Below, piece after piece: positions 33,134 through 48,260 of a stretch of DNA of 64,000 nucleotides. Source of the stretch: Excoecaria cochinchinensis (lineage: Eukaryota > Streptophyta > Magnoliopsida > Malpighiales > Euphorbiaceae). The stretch is from positions 414,501 to 478,500 of the forward strand of contig CANTUQ010000110.1 in assembly GCA_947683425.1 (NCBI GenBank), written 5' to 3'. Positions within the stretch are counted from its first letter, which is position 1. Every line of letters starts with the position of its first letter. The notes beneath the pieces are model-generated. The model was not told the origin of the DNA and made no database searches. It worked only from the letters and a program-made list of their open reading frames with translations. Position numbers and translations under genes: made by a program.

Positions 33134-35617
33134 TCGGGCCGAACCAACCTGAGTGGCATGTTCCTCTAAAGCTGCAAATGTTCTTTTTTAGATGCTTTAT
33201 GTCTCTTCAATTCCAGAACTTTTTATGACAATTTGGATTACTGTAATATGATGAACAATTTCTGTCTATTTGTGCGATATTTCTATGATTTCATTTCCTA
33301 TGATCACTATGCATTCATTCATTTTGACATTAATTCAATTAATAATACGGCTCTATCTAATCTCAGAACTTTGGGAAATCCAAACAAAATCTTGATAGCA
33401 TCTGATATAACTCTTGAAGAGAGGATAATTTTAAGAGAAATAATAATAAAAAAAAGCCTTTGCCTGGACCTGGTGTGACATGCTAAAAATTGATAAGGAA
33501 GTTCTTGAGATCAGTACTACTTTCGCCTGCCAGCATGATGACGAACCGAATTTTGAAAGCCACTTCTTCGCATCCACAACATCCAAGTTGCATATGGTGC
33601 CGCTGAATAAAATCAAACTTCAAGAGCTACACCAGGAGTTAGACAAATAAAACTCAAAACCACCACGAGAAATATACAACCCATCAGAACCAAGCCATAT
33701 GACCTTTTTCTCTCGACCCATTCGAAATGTGTACCCCAAAACCGATTATGACTGACCCTTAACCATCCAAAACCCTCATAACCAAATTTCTTACCAAAAT
33801 TTAATGCCTAACCAAAGTGAACAACAATGGTCCCAGTGGTTAAGATGAAAAGTGCACGTATGTGTAAACTTCAGGACTTGAGCAAAGCTTGTCAGAAAAA
33901 AAAAAATTGGGTTGTAAAAAAAAAAAATTAATTGTGTTGTAAAAAAAAAAATTGGGGTGTAAAAAAAAGAGAGAAGAAAAGAGAGAATTGATCAGGGGGC
34001 AAGGGAATGCTATTTGGGGGCAAGTTTTGTTCAAATCCCGTTGATCTACACATGCCTGCACATTGCCATTCTTCTTAGCTACTAAAGAGGACCAAAAGGG
34101 CTAACCCCCGAGCCATCCATCCAATCCCAGCCGACGAAAACCATTTCGAAAGCTTGAACTACCAAGGCCAATAAAAGTACCCCAAATCATCCAAGCCCAA
34201 CCTGTTAGCCTAGCCCGGCCGTTGAAAGGCCATTCCAGGGTTTAAACCACCAAAACCGATAAAAGTATCCCAGATCGTCCAAGCCCAACCTGTCACCCTA
34301 TCCCAACCATTGAACAGCCATTCCAGGGCTCAAATCGCCAAAGCCAATAAAAACCAAGCGTTAAACTTCATATTCAAGCCCCAAATAAGGAATCCATCAC
34401 CTCAACCAGTCTGCGTAAGGGCTAAGACCGAGACTTTGATACCAAGAAGAACCACTCTCAGAAGCGGCGGTCTCCCCGGCTGACGAAGATGAAAGCAAAT
34501 TCAATCTACACTGACGAACGGAAAGAGGGTCCATGGCAAAGGCTAAATAAAGAATAAAAAAAGAGAGAGAGAAAATATTCAATCAAGAAAACCCGCGAGG
34601 GCTGATTGATAACAGGAGTTTGATGCTCTCAAGATCTATCCCGAGATTAGATGATGTCCCATATTTTTCGAGTTACTGCCAAATAGTGATCATGTGTTAT
34701 GAAATCAGATTGAAATATATGCATTTATGCAAAGATGTATGAGTGTAACCAGAGCAGTTCATCTTGCAGACTCAAAGTTGTCTGAGTCCGGCACAAAACC
34801 AGCACATTGTTACTATCTACCCTCTGCCACTCAAGCACATCAGCCAACACATCTTGCTACCCACCGTGAAACCAACCCTACAGCACCTTCCCAATAAAGA
34901 ACCTAGTTCATACAACCATAATCTGAGACATAAGCACATGCCAATCACACCCGAAAAATCTTTCACAACAACTCCAACTTCTCTCACACCAAAAAAAAAA
35001 AAAGCTGTTAGAGATGAAAACCGTGACTGGCTCTCTAAGCAAAAGTTAGGCTAAAGGCCAGGATGAAAACCTGGCGACAGGCAATCTACCCTACAAAAAT
35101 AAAATAAATAAAAGCCGCTTGATTGGGTTGGGTCCATTCCAGGCAAAAAATAAGGCACAGGGTTATGTGAAAATCCGACAAGGACGCATTTCCCGCTAAA
35201 AAAAGCTAGTGTGAAAATCCACGAGGGACGCACTACCTTCAAATAATGACTACAGGTACCAGAGGAGAACCTCATAATCCCTTAAAGGCATGAAATTCAA
35301 AGGCAATCAAGGGGGCACAGATCCTACCGTAACTGACAACTAAACCAGCTGACGCCTCCGAATCCACTCGGATGAACTCTTATCCTGCATTGCTGCATGA
35401 CACATACATTTCGCATGCATGCTCACCATTTATACATGCATATCTACCTTCTAAATTTTGCAGAAAAAGAAACTCGATGCTAGCACCGACAAAGGGCAAG
35501 CGATGACATCAATCCAACATCAGTCCAATCATCAAATCAACATCAGCTCAAGCATCAATCAAAACAAACAATCAGCCAAAGGCCTCCCAATGGGCATTGC
35601 TTCGAATCTCAGAACAG
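33134..35617 (+). other. Decayed interior of nested Tat-like element
   Basis: No intact gene. Short frames around 33240-33660 could be pol-region debris, but I cannot match a domain. 34110-34350 has about 2.6 copies of an 88-bp unit (shared 'catccaagcccaacctg'). 35030-35240 has repeated 'gaaaacc' and 'gaaaatcc' phrases with 'gacgca', as in the 3' non-coding parts of such elements. A(n)-interrupted stretches lie at 33895-33970. Confidence 0.5.
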
Positions 35618-36210
35618 TTTGCACGAGGAAGGTACTACTGCTCTACGGAGGGTTTGCACGGTCTCAGTACTACTGCTTCTAAAGGTTTGCACGCTGCCGG
35701 TACTACTATTCTATGGAAGGTTTGCACGACAACGGTACTACCACTTCAGAATGGTTTGCACGAGGACGGTACTACTGCTCCACGGAGGGTTTGCACGATC
35801 TCGGTACTACTGCTTCAAAAGGTTTGCACGCTGCCGGTACTACTATTCTACGGAAGGTTTGCACGACAACAGTACTACCACTTCAAAAGGTTTGCACGCT
35901 GCCGGTACTGCTATTCTACGGAAGGTTTGCACGACAACGGTACTACCACTTCAAAAGGTTTGCACGCTGCCGGTACTACTATTCTACGGAAGGTTTGCAC
36001 GACAACGGTACTACCACTTCAAAACAGTTTGCACGAGGAAGGTACTACTGCTCCACGGAGGGTTTGCACGATCTCGGTACTACTGCTTCAAAAGGTTTGC
36101 ACGCTGCCGGTACTACTATTCTACGAAAAGTTTGCACGACAACGGTACTGCCAATTCAGAACAATTTGCGCGATGACGGTACTACCACTCCACGGAGGGT
36201 TTGCACGATC
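35618..36210 (+). repeat. 34-bp tandem repeat array, 3' region of Tat-like element
   Basis: About 18 units of 33-35 bp with core GTTTGCACG(N5-6)GGTACTAC. Variants at the N5-6 position (aggaa, tctc, tgcc, caac types) recur in a fixed order, giving a higher-order unit of four (about 135 bp) seen at least three times. All three forward frames are open, which yields spurious 170-220-aa ORFs. Confidence 0.9.
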
Positions 36211-36351
36211 ACGACATTACCGCTACAACAATAACCAACACACTGGAAACTGCAACAGTGCCTTCTAGTCCGGGAAAGTGACCGCCTCAGGTACGTGTCT
36301 CTTCCTTTCTTTTCTGAATTTTGGCTCACTTAGGCACCTAGGTCCTAGAGT

Positions 36352-36371
36352 TCCCCAAAATTGGGGGCAAC
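36352..36371 (+). promoter_or_regulatory. Polypurine tract, nested Tat-like element
   Basis: CCCCAAAATTGGGGGCAAC immediately before the 3' LTR start TGTAGACACCGGG at 36372, identical in form to minus-strand 25142-25160. Confidence 0.75.
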
Positions 36372-39483
<3,112 letters not shown>

Positions 39484-40482
39484 AGGCTGACCCTCCTGGT
39501 GCTCTGGATGTCTGGGAGGCTGGTCCTCCTGGTGCTGCTGGTGCTCGGGAGGCTGCTGCTCCATCTGAGGCTGATCCTGAACCTGCTCCTCTACTGGCTC
39601 TAGTGAGGGCAGGCCAAATGCACGTCTGGTGTCATGAATAGTGCGAAGTCTATATGCCTCCGCCTGACCCTATATCGGTAATATCATAGCCATCGTAATA
39701 GCTGCCGGATTGTCTACATAAATGCTCTCATCTAAAGCATGCCCAAGGATATCTAGATGGACACCCAAACTCAAAAGCAATCTAGCAATGACTCCACCAA
39801 CATACACTATAGGAGTTGTCCCCCTAGATACTCTCACCAGGTTAACCAAAATCTCGTGGCTAATGTTGAGCCGCTGGCCTGCTACCATGGCCCATAAACT
39901 CCAAATCTCTGCGGCGTTGAGAGACCTCGGGTTACCAGCTCATCCAAAATAGGAGCTGGATAGAACCTTATGAACATAGCGAAGGGCCTGTGATGAGAGT
40001 ATCGTGCTCTTTGCTGTATCATGGTCATACGGCACTCCCGATAAGGCAATGACCGCTCAGTGGTGGAGTCCAACTGCTCTTTGGGGCACTATAACATCCT
40101 ACCCAAATGGAAGCCCCATAGCCTGTGCAAATCGCTGACGGGTAATGCTATACTGGTGGCTTTCGTTCCAAAACTGGATAACACCCTCCTCTGTGTCGGA
40201 TCTCTGGTACCCCCCGTACTGTAATATCGCAAGGAACTACCAAACTATCTCCAGATGAGTCTGGAAAGCCGGCATCAGAAACTCAGTGTATCCCGCACTC
40301 GCTATCAGAGCATCGACCTCATCTGCCATCCCTAGAGCCTCAAGGAATGGCCTAGAGATGAAGCGGCTAGCTCGAAACTGCACCTGAGCCAGTGCTGCAT
40401 ACCTCTGCCTGGCCTCAGCACTCATCTAAGCCGGGGCCTGAGGCTCAGGCTGATCACGCGGAGCATATCTTCGTGGTGGCAT
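39484..40482 (-). pseudogene. ORF1-like gene of Tat element, N-terminal half
   Basis: Starts at ATG 40482 (MPPRRYAPRDQPEPQ). After one stop it continues with MSAEARQRYAALAQVQFR and FLEALGMADEVDAL. Further stops occur near 40240, 40100, 39945 and 39670. Recognisable later parts are FWNESHQYSITRQRFAQAMG and VVYVGG-like IVYVGGVIARLLLSLGVHLD, then a Gln/Pro-rich linker reaching the AGGCT site. It resembles the ORF-1/plant-transposon-protein family carried by Athila and Tat/Ogre elements (recognition only). The ATG follows a good 3' splice site (TTCTTTCCAG). Confidence 0.6.
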
Positions 40483-41114
40483 CCTGGAAAGAATGTAAAC
40501 AATTAGTTTAGCATCGTAGTCATAAACGAACCTAATAAAAATTTGGACAGCGTTCCGGCAGGAATGTGCCTAAACAAAAAAAATTTGGCCAGCACCCCGA
40601 CAAGGGTGTGCCCAACCTCCTGCATAAGAAAGATCACAAAGGACAGGCCTCAGGCCCCAAGCAACAGTACAGTACAACTTTGATTAAAATAAATTTTAAC
40701 AGCACCCTGGCAAGGGTGTGCCCAATTTCTTGCATAAAAAGCGATAATGAGGGATAGGCCTCAGGCCCTAACCCTTAATATTGGTTCCAATGTGCATGCA
40801 TTCCTAAGGCCATGCCTGTACATCTAACTAAAAGAAAAAAACTCGGAAAAATAAATATGCATTTATCATTAATTGTTCTCAAAACAGCATATATCCATGC
40901 ATTTTATATCAACTGAAGAACAGCATATTATTTACTCTATGTGTTAATTCATGCACTTAAAGCATTAAAAAAACAAAATATTAACTAAACAATGGCCTTT
41001 CAAATTAAACAGTAGCAACTAAAATCAATTAGCAAGGTTCCTAATTACACTAATCCAGAAAATGAAAATTACATTACTCATAATAAAAATAAAAAGTAGA
41101 AGAATTTTACTAAC
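40483..41114 (-). other. Possible intron/leader of the ORF1-like gene
   Basis: Minus-strand CTTCCAG|GTTAGT (donor at 41114) and TTCTTTCCAG (acceptor ending 40484) bracket about 630 bp of AT-rich DNA that ends one base before the ORF1-like ATG. It includes two to three units with 'gggcacaccctt' and 'ggcctgaggcct' (about 40575-40790). Splicing is inferred from motifs only. Confidence 0.35.
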
Positions 41115-41280
41115 CTGGAAGCTAAGACTCAATGAAGAAAAAAAACTACAAAACACTGGTGCAAAGGAGACCAACCAAAAGAAAAAAACAGAAAAAATTC
41201 CAACTGAAAAAGAAGGAGGGAGCGTCGGTGTGAAGAAAAAGAAAGAGAAAAGAAAGTGACAGTCCGTCGGTGCCAGCAGC

Positions 41281-41288
41281 TTTATATA
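41281..41288 (-). promoter_or_regulatory. TATA box upstream of the ORF1-like gene
   Basis: The minus strand reads CTATATAAAGC. Upstream of it (41300-41470) are GACGG/CCGTC motifs like those before the TATA box in the LTR at 22790-25141, so this is probably a diverged or rearranged 5' LTR promoter. No LTR start is seen to the right. Confidence 0.35.
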
Positions 41289-41645
41289 GAATTTAGTAAC
41301 CGACGGGCTTTCTGTCTCTAGAGATAGGGATGGGAATGCCGTCTGTCTTTCCGGATTTCGCTTTTTAACCCTCATTAACTACCTAATTAATGCGTGTGAT
41401 ATGCACGATGCAAAGATCTGCCAGGTGGACAATTACAGACGGGATAACCGTCTAAGTTAGAGACGGCCTAGCCGTCGGTATATCAATCCTATAAAATTCA
41501 CCATTTTCTTGGATTTCGTGCCTTTTCTCTAATTTTAGCTTCATAGTAGGTTCTTTCCTCCAGTTTTTCCTCTTTTCCTTCTTTATTTCCTTTAGTGACT
41601 TCGACTTTAGCCATTGAGAAATAAATTCCCCTTTTCTTCCCAAAA

Positions 41646-41957
41646 TGTACCGTATCTTAGACGATGCTTAAACTTGGGAAAATAGCACCCTTGCCCAACT
41701 TTCTGGGCTGAGATTTTTACGAAGAGTCAAAATAGACTACAACCTTCTTTTAGCTGCGACCCACTTCTGGGACCCTCGGTTTTATGTTTTCAGATTCACC
41801 TACCAGGAAATATGCCCCCTGCTTGAGGAACTTGTTGCTATTATCGGGAGTTGGTATCCTCCTAGTGCTTTTGCCCTGCGTTCCTCGCTGTGGTTTGGTC
41901 CATTTTTTGGTTCGAGTTGCCAAACGGGAAGTGTTGAGAAGCAACAATAAAAATCTG
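41646..41957 (+). pseudogene. Remnant resembling a Tat-associated accessory protein
   Basis: With one stop after MYRILDDA, a frame reads IDYNLLLAATHFWDPRFYVFRF and CPLLEELVAIIGSWYPPS. The HFWDP..FRF..E..P..EE pattern is familiar from plant retrotransposon-linked proteins (DUF7745/plant mobile domain type). Only about 100 residues remain. Assignment from memory. Confidence 0.35.
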
Positions 41958-42586
41958 CGATGGTATTGAGAAATGGACGGAGCGTGCATCATCCATGGCT
42001 TCATCAATGGAGTTATGAGTTGCGTGATGAATTGATGAAGTCGGTCAAGAAATAATCCTAATAGCTAAAAAGATTTTATGAAATCTAGAATTCTAGAATA
42101 GTTGATATAAGTGTCAATTTGAGTTGACATTTATTTTTGTTAAATAGGATTTATGTTTCCTATTAATATTTGACATAAGTGTCTTTTTTATTGAATTTTA
42201 TTTATTGGTTAAATAAATGCATTTATTTATTATTCTTGGCATTTAACTTTATAATAAATGTGTTTATTTTAATTGTTAATTACCTTGCAATATTTTATGA
42301 GTAAAATGATTGAATGTTTATTAAGTGGAAACTTAATAAAAATCCCCTCATAAGTTTGAGAAGTTAATAATTCAATAATTCAGATTTACTTTGCATGAAA
42401 TTTTAACCTGTAAGGTTGGACATTAGGACTTAGAGGGTAATTGGATACTATTAGTAACCTTTCCAAATTTGAGCCTAATAGAAAATTTTACTAGGTTATT
42501 ATTTTAGATGTATAGTAAATTGCATATATTGCCTTATCTCCCTTAAATATGTGCAATATTGTTTCATTTTAGATCAAAGGATCCTA
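41958..42586. other. AT-rich DNA before copia gag
   Basis: No ORF. Probably the leader or LTR of the copia element, since gag starts right after it, but I find no LTR ends or primer-binding site. Confidence 0.3.
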
Positions 42587-43049
42587 ATGGATACTACTTC
42601 CAAGTCAATTATTGCCGAACTTAGTAAAGATATGAAGCTAAATGGTGATAATTATAAAATCTGGAATATAAAGATTCGGAATGTGCTTGAAGAACAAGAG
42701 GCTTTAGAACCCTTAAGTTCGGTTACGACTAAATCTAAGAACGGCACCACAACCCAGTATAGGCAGGACCGAGATGCCTATGTGGCATGAAAAAAGCAAA
42801 ATTCCACCACTCGCATCATCTTCCTAAGTGCAATGGATGATGTTATCACTAAGCCATTCTGCAAGTATCAAAATATAATAAATTTATGGATCACTTCGCA
42901 GGAAAAGTTTAGAGGTGTGACTCTAACTAAATTTGATACATATCAGAAGAAGTCTGATTATTCGATGCAAAAATATCTTAGAGATAGAAAAGGGAAAAAA
43001 TGAGCTTAGTGAGTATGGTCATAAGTTGACTGACGAGCAATAGGTCCAA
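42587..43049 (+). pseudogene. Ty1/copia gag, 5' part
   Basis: Starts MDTTSKSIIAELSKDMKLNG and continues with DNYKIWNIKIRNVLEEQEAL, the typical N-terminus of plant copia gag (UBN2-type). A stop after RDAYVA is followed by further matching sequence (FRGVTLTKFDTYQKK), a frameshift near 42990, and an abrupt end at 43049 where gypsy LTR sequence begins. The copia integrase remnant at 55660-56260 is likely the same element, separated by about 12.6 kb of insertions. Confidence 0.7.
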
Positions 43050-44163
43050 TATGGTAAAAATGGAATTAAAGTGATTAATTTTGAGTTAAAATAGGAATTG
43101 AAGTGAAAAATAACTTAAAGGAAAGAAATGTAAAGTCTAAGGGTAAAATGGTAATTTAAGCCTAAATGGTTAAATAAGGCTTAATAAAAAGAAAAATGTA
43201 ATTTAATGGGTTAATAAGTAAATTTTTCATTATTTAAGGACTAAAATATAATTTGGCATGAAAATGATATTTCAAAGATTAAATGGTAATTTGTATGTTA
43301 AATAAGTAAATAAGATAAATTGGTGGCAATTGTGTAAATGTAAGAAAGTTCAAGGACCTAAGTGTAAGTATGCTATAGTTTAGGGACCAAATTATAAATA
43401 TGACATAGTTAAAAGACCTAGATGTAAATATGACATAACTGGAGGATGTAATAAAAATGTGGCATAATATGAGGATCAAATTGTAATTATACCATATTTA
43501 AGGGACCTAAATGCAAATATAAAATTTTATGTGTATTAATTATATCTATGTCCTTAAATGAGTGATTTAATTGAAATTAAGAATATTATTGCATGTAAAT
43601 AATTAAATGAAATAAATAATTATCTAAGGTTAAAATTGTAATTTTAGTAATGTTTTGAGGACATAAGTGTAATATAGTAAAAGAATAAGTTTATAAGGAC
43701 TAAGTGGTAGATTGCATGTTAGATAAAAAAATAAATATGTTAATAAGTTAATTAATGGAATTATTGTAAATAAGTGAAAAGTGATGGGTAAAACTGTAAA
43801 TTGGTGAAAGTCTAGGAACTTAAATGTAATTTATCAATAGAAAGGTAAAATGAGGGATTTAAAAGATAATTGATAGGTAATTTGAATGTTCATTGTATAA
43901 TTAATTGACAATAGAGAAATAATGATATTACACAAATAATAGAATAATGTTAATATTATGATAATATTTATGTTAATGTAAATTTGTTAAAAATAAATTA
44001 AAAGTGAATAATAGTTTTAATTAATATAATATATGTAATTTAATTAAGTTTATATAGTGGCACTATTGTAAATAAAAAAAAGAGGCATTTAAATGTAATA
44101 GACCATAATAAGACCTAAAAGTGAATAATTGTTAAAGAAATGGACTAATAAATGAAATTGTAA

Positions 44164-44211
<48 letters not shown>

Positions 44212-45513
44212 TGATAATTACTGAAATGATGATAAATAAACAGTATGAGTAGTTCAGGTATTGTGGTAATAATAGTACGGTTAATCACGGTAATAATAAA
44301 ATTAAATGTAAAATAGTTATCGATAGATATCTAGTTGAAAAATGTTAATAGAAATTATGTGTAAGTAAGAGAATAATGATGTCAAGCCTACAAATGAGTT
44401 AGTGGATTAAGTATTAGTATTGACAATTCAAGTATATAAATTGAAATATAACTGAGTAAAATTAAGTAGGAAAAAATAGAGTAAATGTATTATGTTTATA
44501 GTTTTAAAAATAGTACTGTAAAATAAATGATTAAGTGAAAGATAATAATTTAAATATAAAACGTAAAAAGGTTAATGTAACTAAAAGAATAAAAGAAATA
44601 TTGAGGATATAATGGAAATGATAACGATTAATCAGTATTGTTAATAACAGCAATGATGACTGCTCAATAGGTATTTCAGTAAATGATACTATGCCAAAAT
44701 GTAGACTGTAACTGATATAAATAAGTTATAAATGAATAATTTCTGTATTGGATACTGTACTCAAATGTAGATAGTAAATGAATAAACAAGTTATGAAAAA
44801 ATGAAGAAAACTGATGAATACAAAGAATGTTATTGTAATTGGTTATTAAATCAACCGATTGAATATAATAGTGTGAATGTGAAGGTCAACAGTATAATGA
44901 GATAATGAAACTGTTATTTGAAACAGTAAAGTTAAAATATTTTTACAGAAATATTACATAAGATATAACAATAACGACTAAAGTTAAGGAATTATCTTAA
45001 ATATTGAAATAAAGTATAAATTAAGTAATAATTAAAAGAATTAATGTTCATATAGTTTGAATAAAGAAATATGCTTGTATGTGCATGCATGTAGTAATAA
45101 TGTGAAAAAATTAGGATATGTATCCACCACTGGGCATTTTAAATGCTCAGCGCATAGTGTTATTGCTGCGCGCAGGTTACGAAAATAAGAAGTTTTTAAG
45201 TGGCCAGATTTTCTGTGACAGTCGAGAAGAAGAGCGAATGCAAAGATGAAAGGATAGGTATGGCATGTATACAATTAAGGTGGACTATACGGTTTATGAT
45301 TTAGGCATATGTTATGTATGGATTTTTTCAGACAGTGCTATGTATGAATTGTTATATTATTGTTGCTTACCTACAAGTATTATTGAGGTTGGAATGCAAA
45401 AAAAAAATTTTGAACTGTTTACTAGGGCATGACATTGTGACTTTAGTATTAATGGGATAATTGAGATATCCAGTTATCGTACGTATATTATAGAATGTCA
45501 GAAGGGTGTTACA
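43050..45513 (+). mobile_element. 5' LTR of gypsy element, start missing
   Basis: Aligns end to end with 52108-54565 of the 3' LTR with scattered differences. It ends GGGTGTTACA at 45513. The first 2.57 kb of the LTR is absent at the copia junction. It contains an (AAT)n run (44165-44208) that is shorter in the other copy. No coding. Confidence 0.8.
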
Positions 45514-47289
45514 ATTTTATGGGTATCAGACCAAAGATTTAGGCTGTAACACCCCCCAACTCCCACACGTAGGATATTGAAGGATGAAGAGCTACAGTGA
45601 GCAGAAGGTGCCACCAGACAAGGACACACATGGCAATGCAGAAATCAGAACAATAAAATTTCTAAAATCATAACCTCCAAACATGCACGTCCTAAATTTA
45701 TGTCATCCACACACCATTATTCGCACTAAAGATTATTACAACTTATTACAAATGGTAATAAATAAACTTAATTACATACCGAAATCAAAAACACTTTCTA
45801 TGAAAATCTAGCGACTCGTTGGCCAAACCTCAGCGGACCGCTACGCTACTCTGATCTCCTAACCTGCACGAACAAACAACCGTGCTAAACGATAACGCTT
45901 AGTCGGGCTAAACAAATAATGGGCAGCCACTCATAGTGATTGCCGGGGCATACACATACAAATCGATAGATATATGTATACAGACATAAGCATAAAGGAA
46001 ACTGGCTTCAGTGAATGTGATCTCATATCGTTACTTTCATACAAAGACTTAAACAATTTTAATATGCAGGTTCATTCATATACCATAACTAGAAACTACT
46101 ATGTTACATTTTATTTAATCAAATCGTTACTTATTCAAAACTAAACAAAACGTTTCATTGTTCAAAACTGAACAAAACACTTTAGTTCTTCGATTTGGTT
46201 CGGGCTTGAAATGTTATTCCAAGCTTCCTACGTATCCCTATGGTTGGGGAATCAGAACCATGTAGTTCTACAGAAAACTTTAACACATATGTTCCATAAT
46301 TAATCCTAACTTATTTCCTAAACCGAGTTATCCATATTATGTTTAACACATTATTATTCTTTACTTACCATTCAGTATAACATCATCATATTCATTACAA
46401 TCAATAAACAATGCACACGAATTACTTACCATTATACTTACAATAATAATCCAGGCTAAGATCCACAAGGTAGATAATACATAACATACATGTATTCTCA
46501 TATTAAACATATAAACGAATACATTCATAAAGCTCATTCACCAAGTTCTTAACTATAGCAAAATGTATAACAAATATCTCAATAACTCGTGACAAAGATT
46601 TCATGTAAACAATTATACTCTGAATTTTCGAACAAATTAGTAACATGCAATATCCACATATGAATTCACATACAGTCAGTATACATTCATACACACTTAT
46701 TAGAATAACATTATCTGTTACATTTCTCTTCATTTAACTGACATTTATGTACCCGAAGATACCACACAGTTCCACATACGAGTCTGTGAAGGATCCAGAA
46801 CACATTAGTGCGTAAAGCACAAGCTTATCATTTCAATAACCACTTTCAAACACTTGATTCACATATCTCTATGTAGACTATCACATAACTTATCAATTCA
46901 TTTAGTTGCCTGCTAAGTCAAAGGGGTGGATAAGTGAGTGAACACATGGCGGTACCTTACGGGTACGAATCGAACTGAACGCATGGCGGTACCTTACGGG
47001 TATGAATCGAAAGCAAAATCACATTTTCTCATTCAAAAACATTTTACAGAGGGGATCTTAAACAAGATCCGTACACATTAAGGTTCGCGAGGAACCAAAT
47101 AGGGACCTGATCAGGGTCCAGAACAGAACAGAGGGCTGCAGCTAACAGAACTCTATAAGCATGCCTATCTATCCACGACTCGACTAACGCAGGCTAAATT
47201 CCCATATCATTATTAAATTCTTTCACACTTTACGCATATATACCCATTTCATCAAACACTAGCATTTATTCTTTTATGATCACATAGAT

Positions 47290-47297
47290 ACATGTAT

Positions 47298-47342
<45 letters not shown>
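47290..47342. repeat. (TA)n microsatellite
   Basis: About 20 TA repeats within the solo LTR. Confidence 0.9.
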
Positions 47343-47344
<2 letters not shown>

Positions 47345-47754
47345 TATCATATGCACTAATTTCATTTATCGTATTCAAACTAGTCATGTGTAGTTTCATA
47401 GATTAAGATATTCGCATGAACATATTAAACGTAATCATGTCATTATTCAGTATGCTTTCACTTATTTTCATATCACATGTACTAATGATATTTATCATAT
47501 GCATATGAACATACTGAAAATCGCTATATTATTAACATCATGCACTCATATAGACTTAACAAATAAATTACAGTACTTTATGCACAAACAGCCATTAAAT
47601 AATAATGGAAAACAAAAGTCTCATAATTAAATTACTAACATGCATAGAAGCATTTGAATAATTCACAGATTTAAGTACTCATTTTAATTTATAGAGACAT
47701 AACACAAATGAGAAACCATGCAAAGGAGAAGATTTTTAAAACATTTTAGGATAG

Positions 47755-48260
47755 AGAGGTCAATCGCGCTCGCGACGGTTATCGCGCTCACGACAGATGA
47801 GTCCCAGGAGGCGATCACGAGTCATGCTCACTATCACGACTCGTGAAGGCAAATCTATCAGAGCATAATAAAAGAACAGAGAAAAGGGGCGGGAGTTATC
47901 ACGACTCGTGCTTGCCAACACGAGTCATGCTTCCCAGCACAAGATGTGCTCTCGAACATGAGACGTGCTCCCCCAAGCTGAACGGCTTTCATGCCGAACG
48001 GAAACCCTTGCCAAGCGGAATCACCAGCACGAGTCGTGCTCCACCAGCACGAGACGTGCTTCCGAGCCGAACGGCTCCTAGCCGAACGAGCTCCCAGCCG
48101 AATGAAGGGTCGGGCTCCCAGCACGAGTCATGCTCCCATGCCATGCCGAGCGGGATCTCACATGCCAAATAAGTCCTCATGCCGAGCAGGCTCTCACGCC
48201 GAGCGGAATCCTCATGCCGAGTCGTGAAGCTTGACACGACTCGTGCATTCCTCCGCGCAA
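47755..48260. repeat. CACGAGTCGTGC and GCCGAACGG repeat cluster
   Basis: Many short units: CACGACTCGTG, GCACGAGTCGTGC, GCCGAACGGC, ATGCCGAGCGG, plus 'tcgcgctcgcgac' and 'tcgcgctcacgac'. It lies downstream of the TATA box of the minus-strand solo LTR. Frames of 70-109 aa here are repeat artefacts. Confidence 0.8.

Noticed and set aside
33233..33616. 81-aa + and 61-aa - frames as pol remnants
   Set aside because: I could not match any protease, RT or integrase motif, so they are reported only as decayed interior.
34434..34460. 'ttgataccaagaag' resembling an inverted PBS
   Set aside because: Only part of the match, and no LTR end beside it.
35618..36210. CRISPR-like look of short regular repeats
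   Set aside because: Units adjoin each other with variable bases inside the unit, not unique spacers, and the context is a plant LTR element.
35597..36268. Three overlapping repeat proteins of 173-223 aa
   Set aside because: All three frames are open because the 34-bp unit lacks stops; no start context or known domain.
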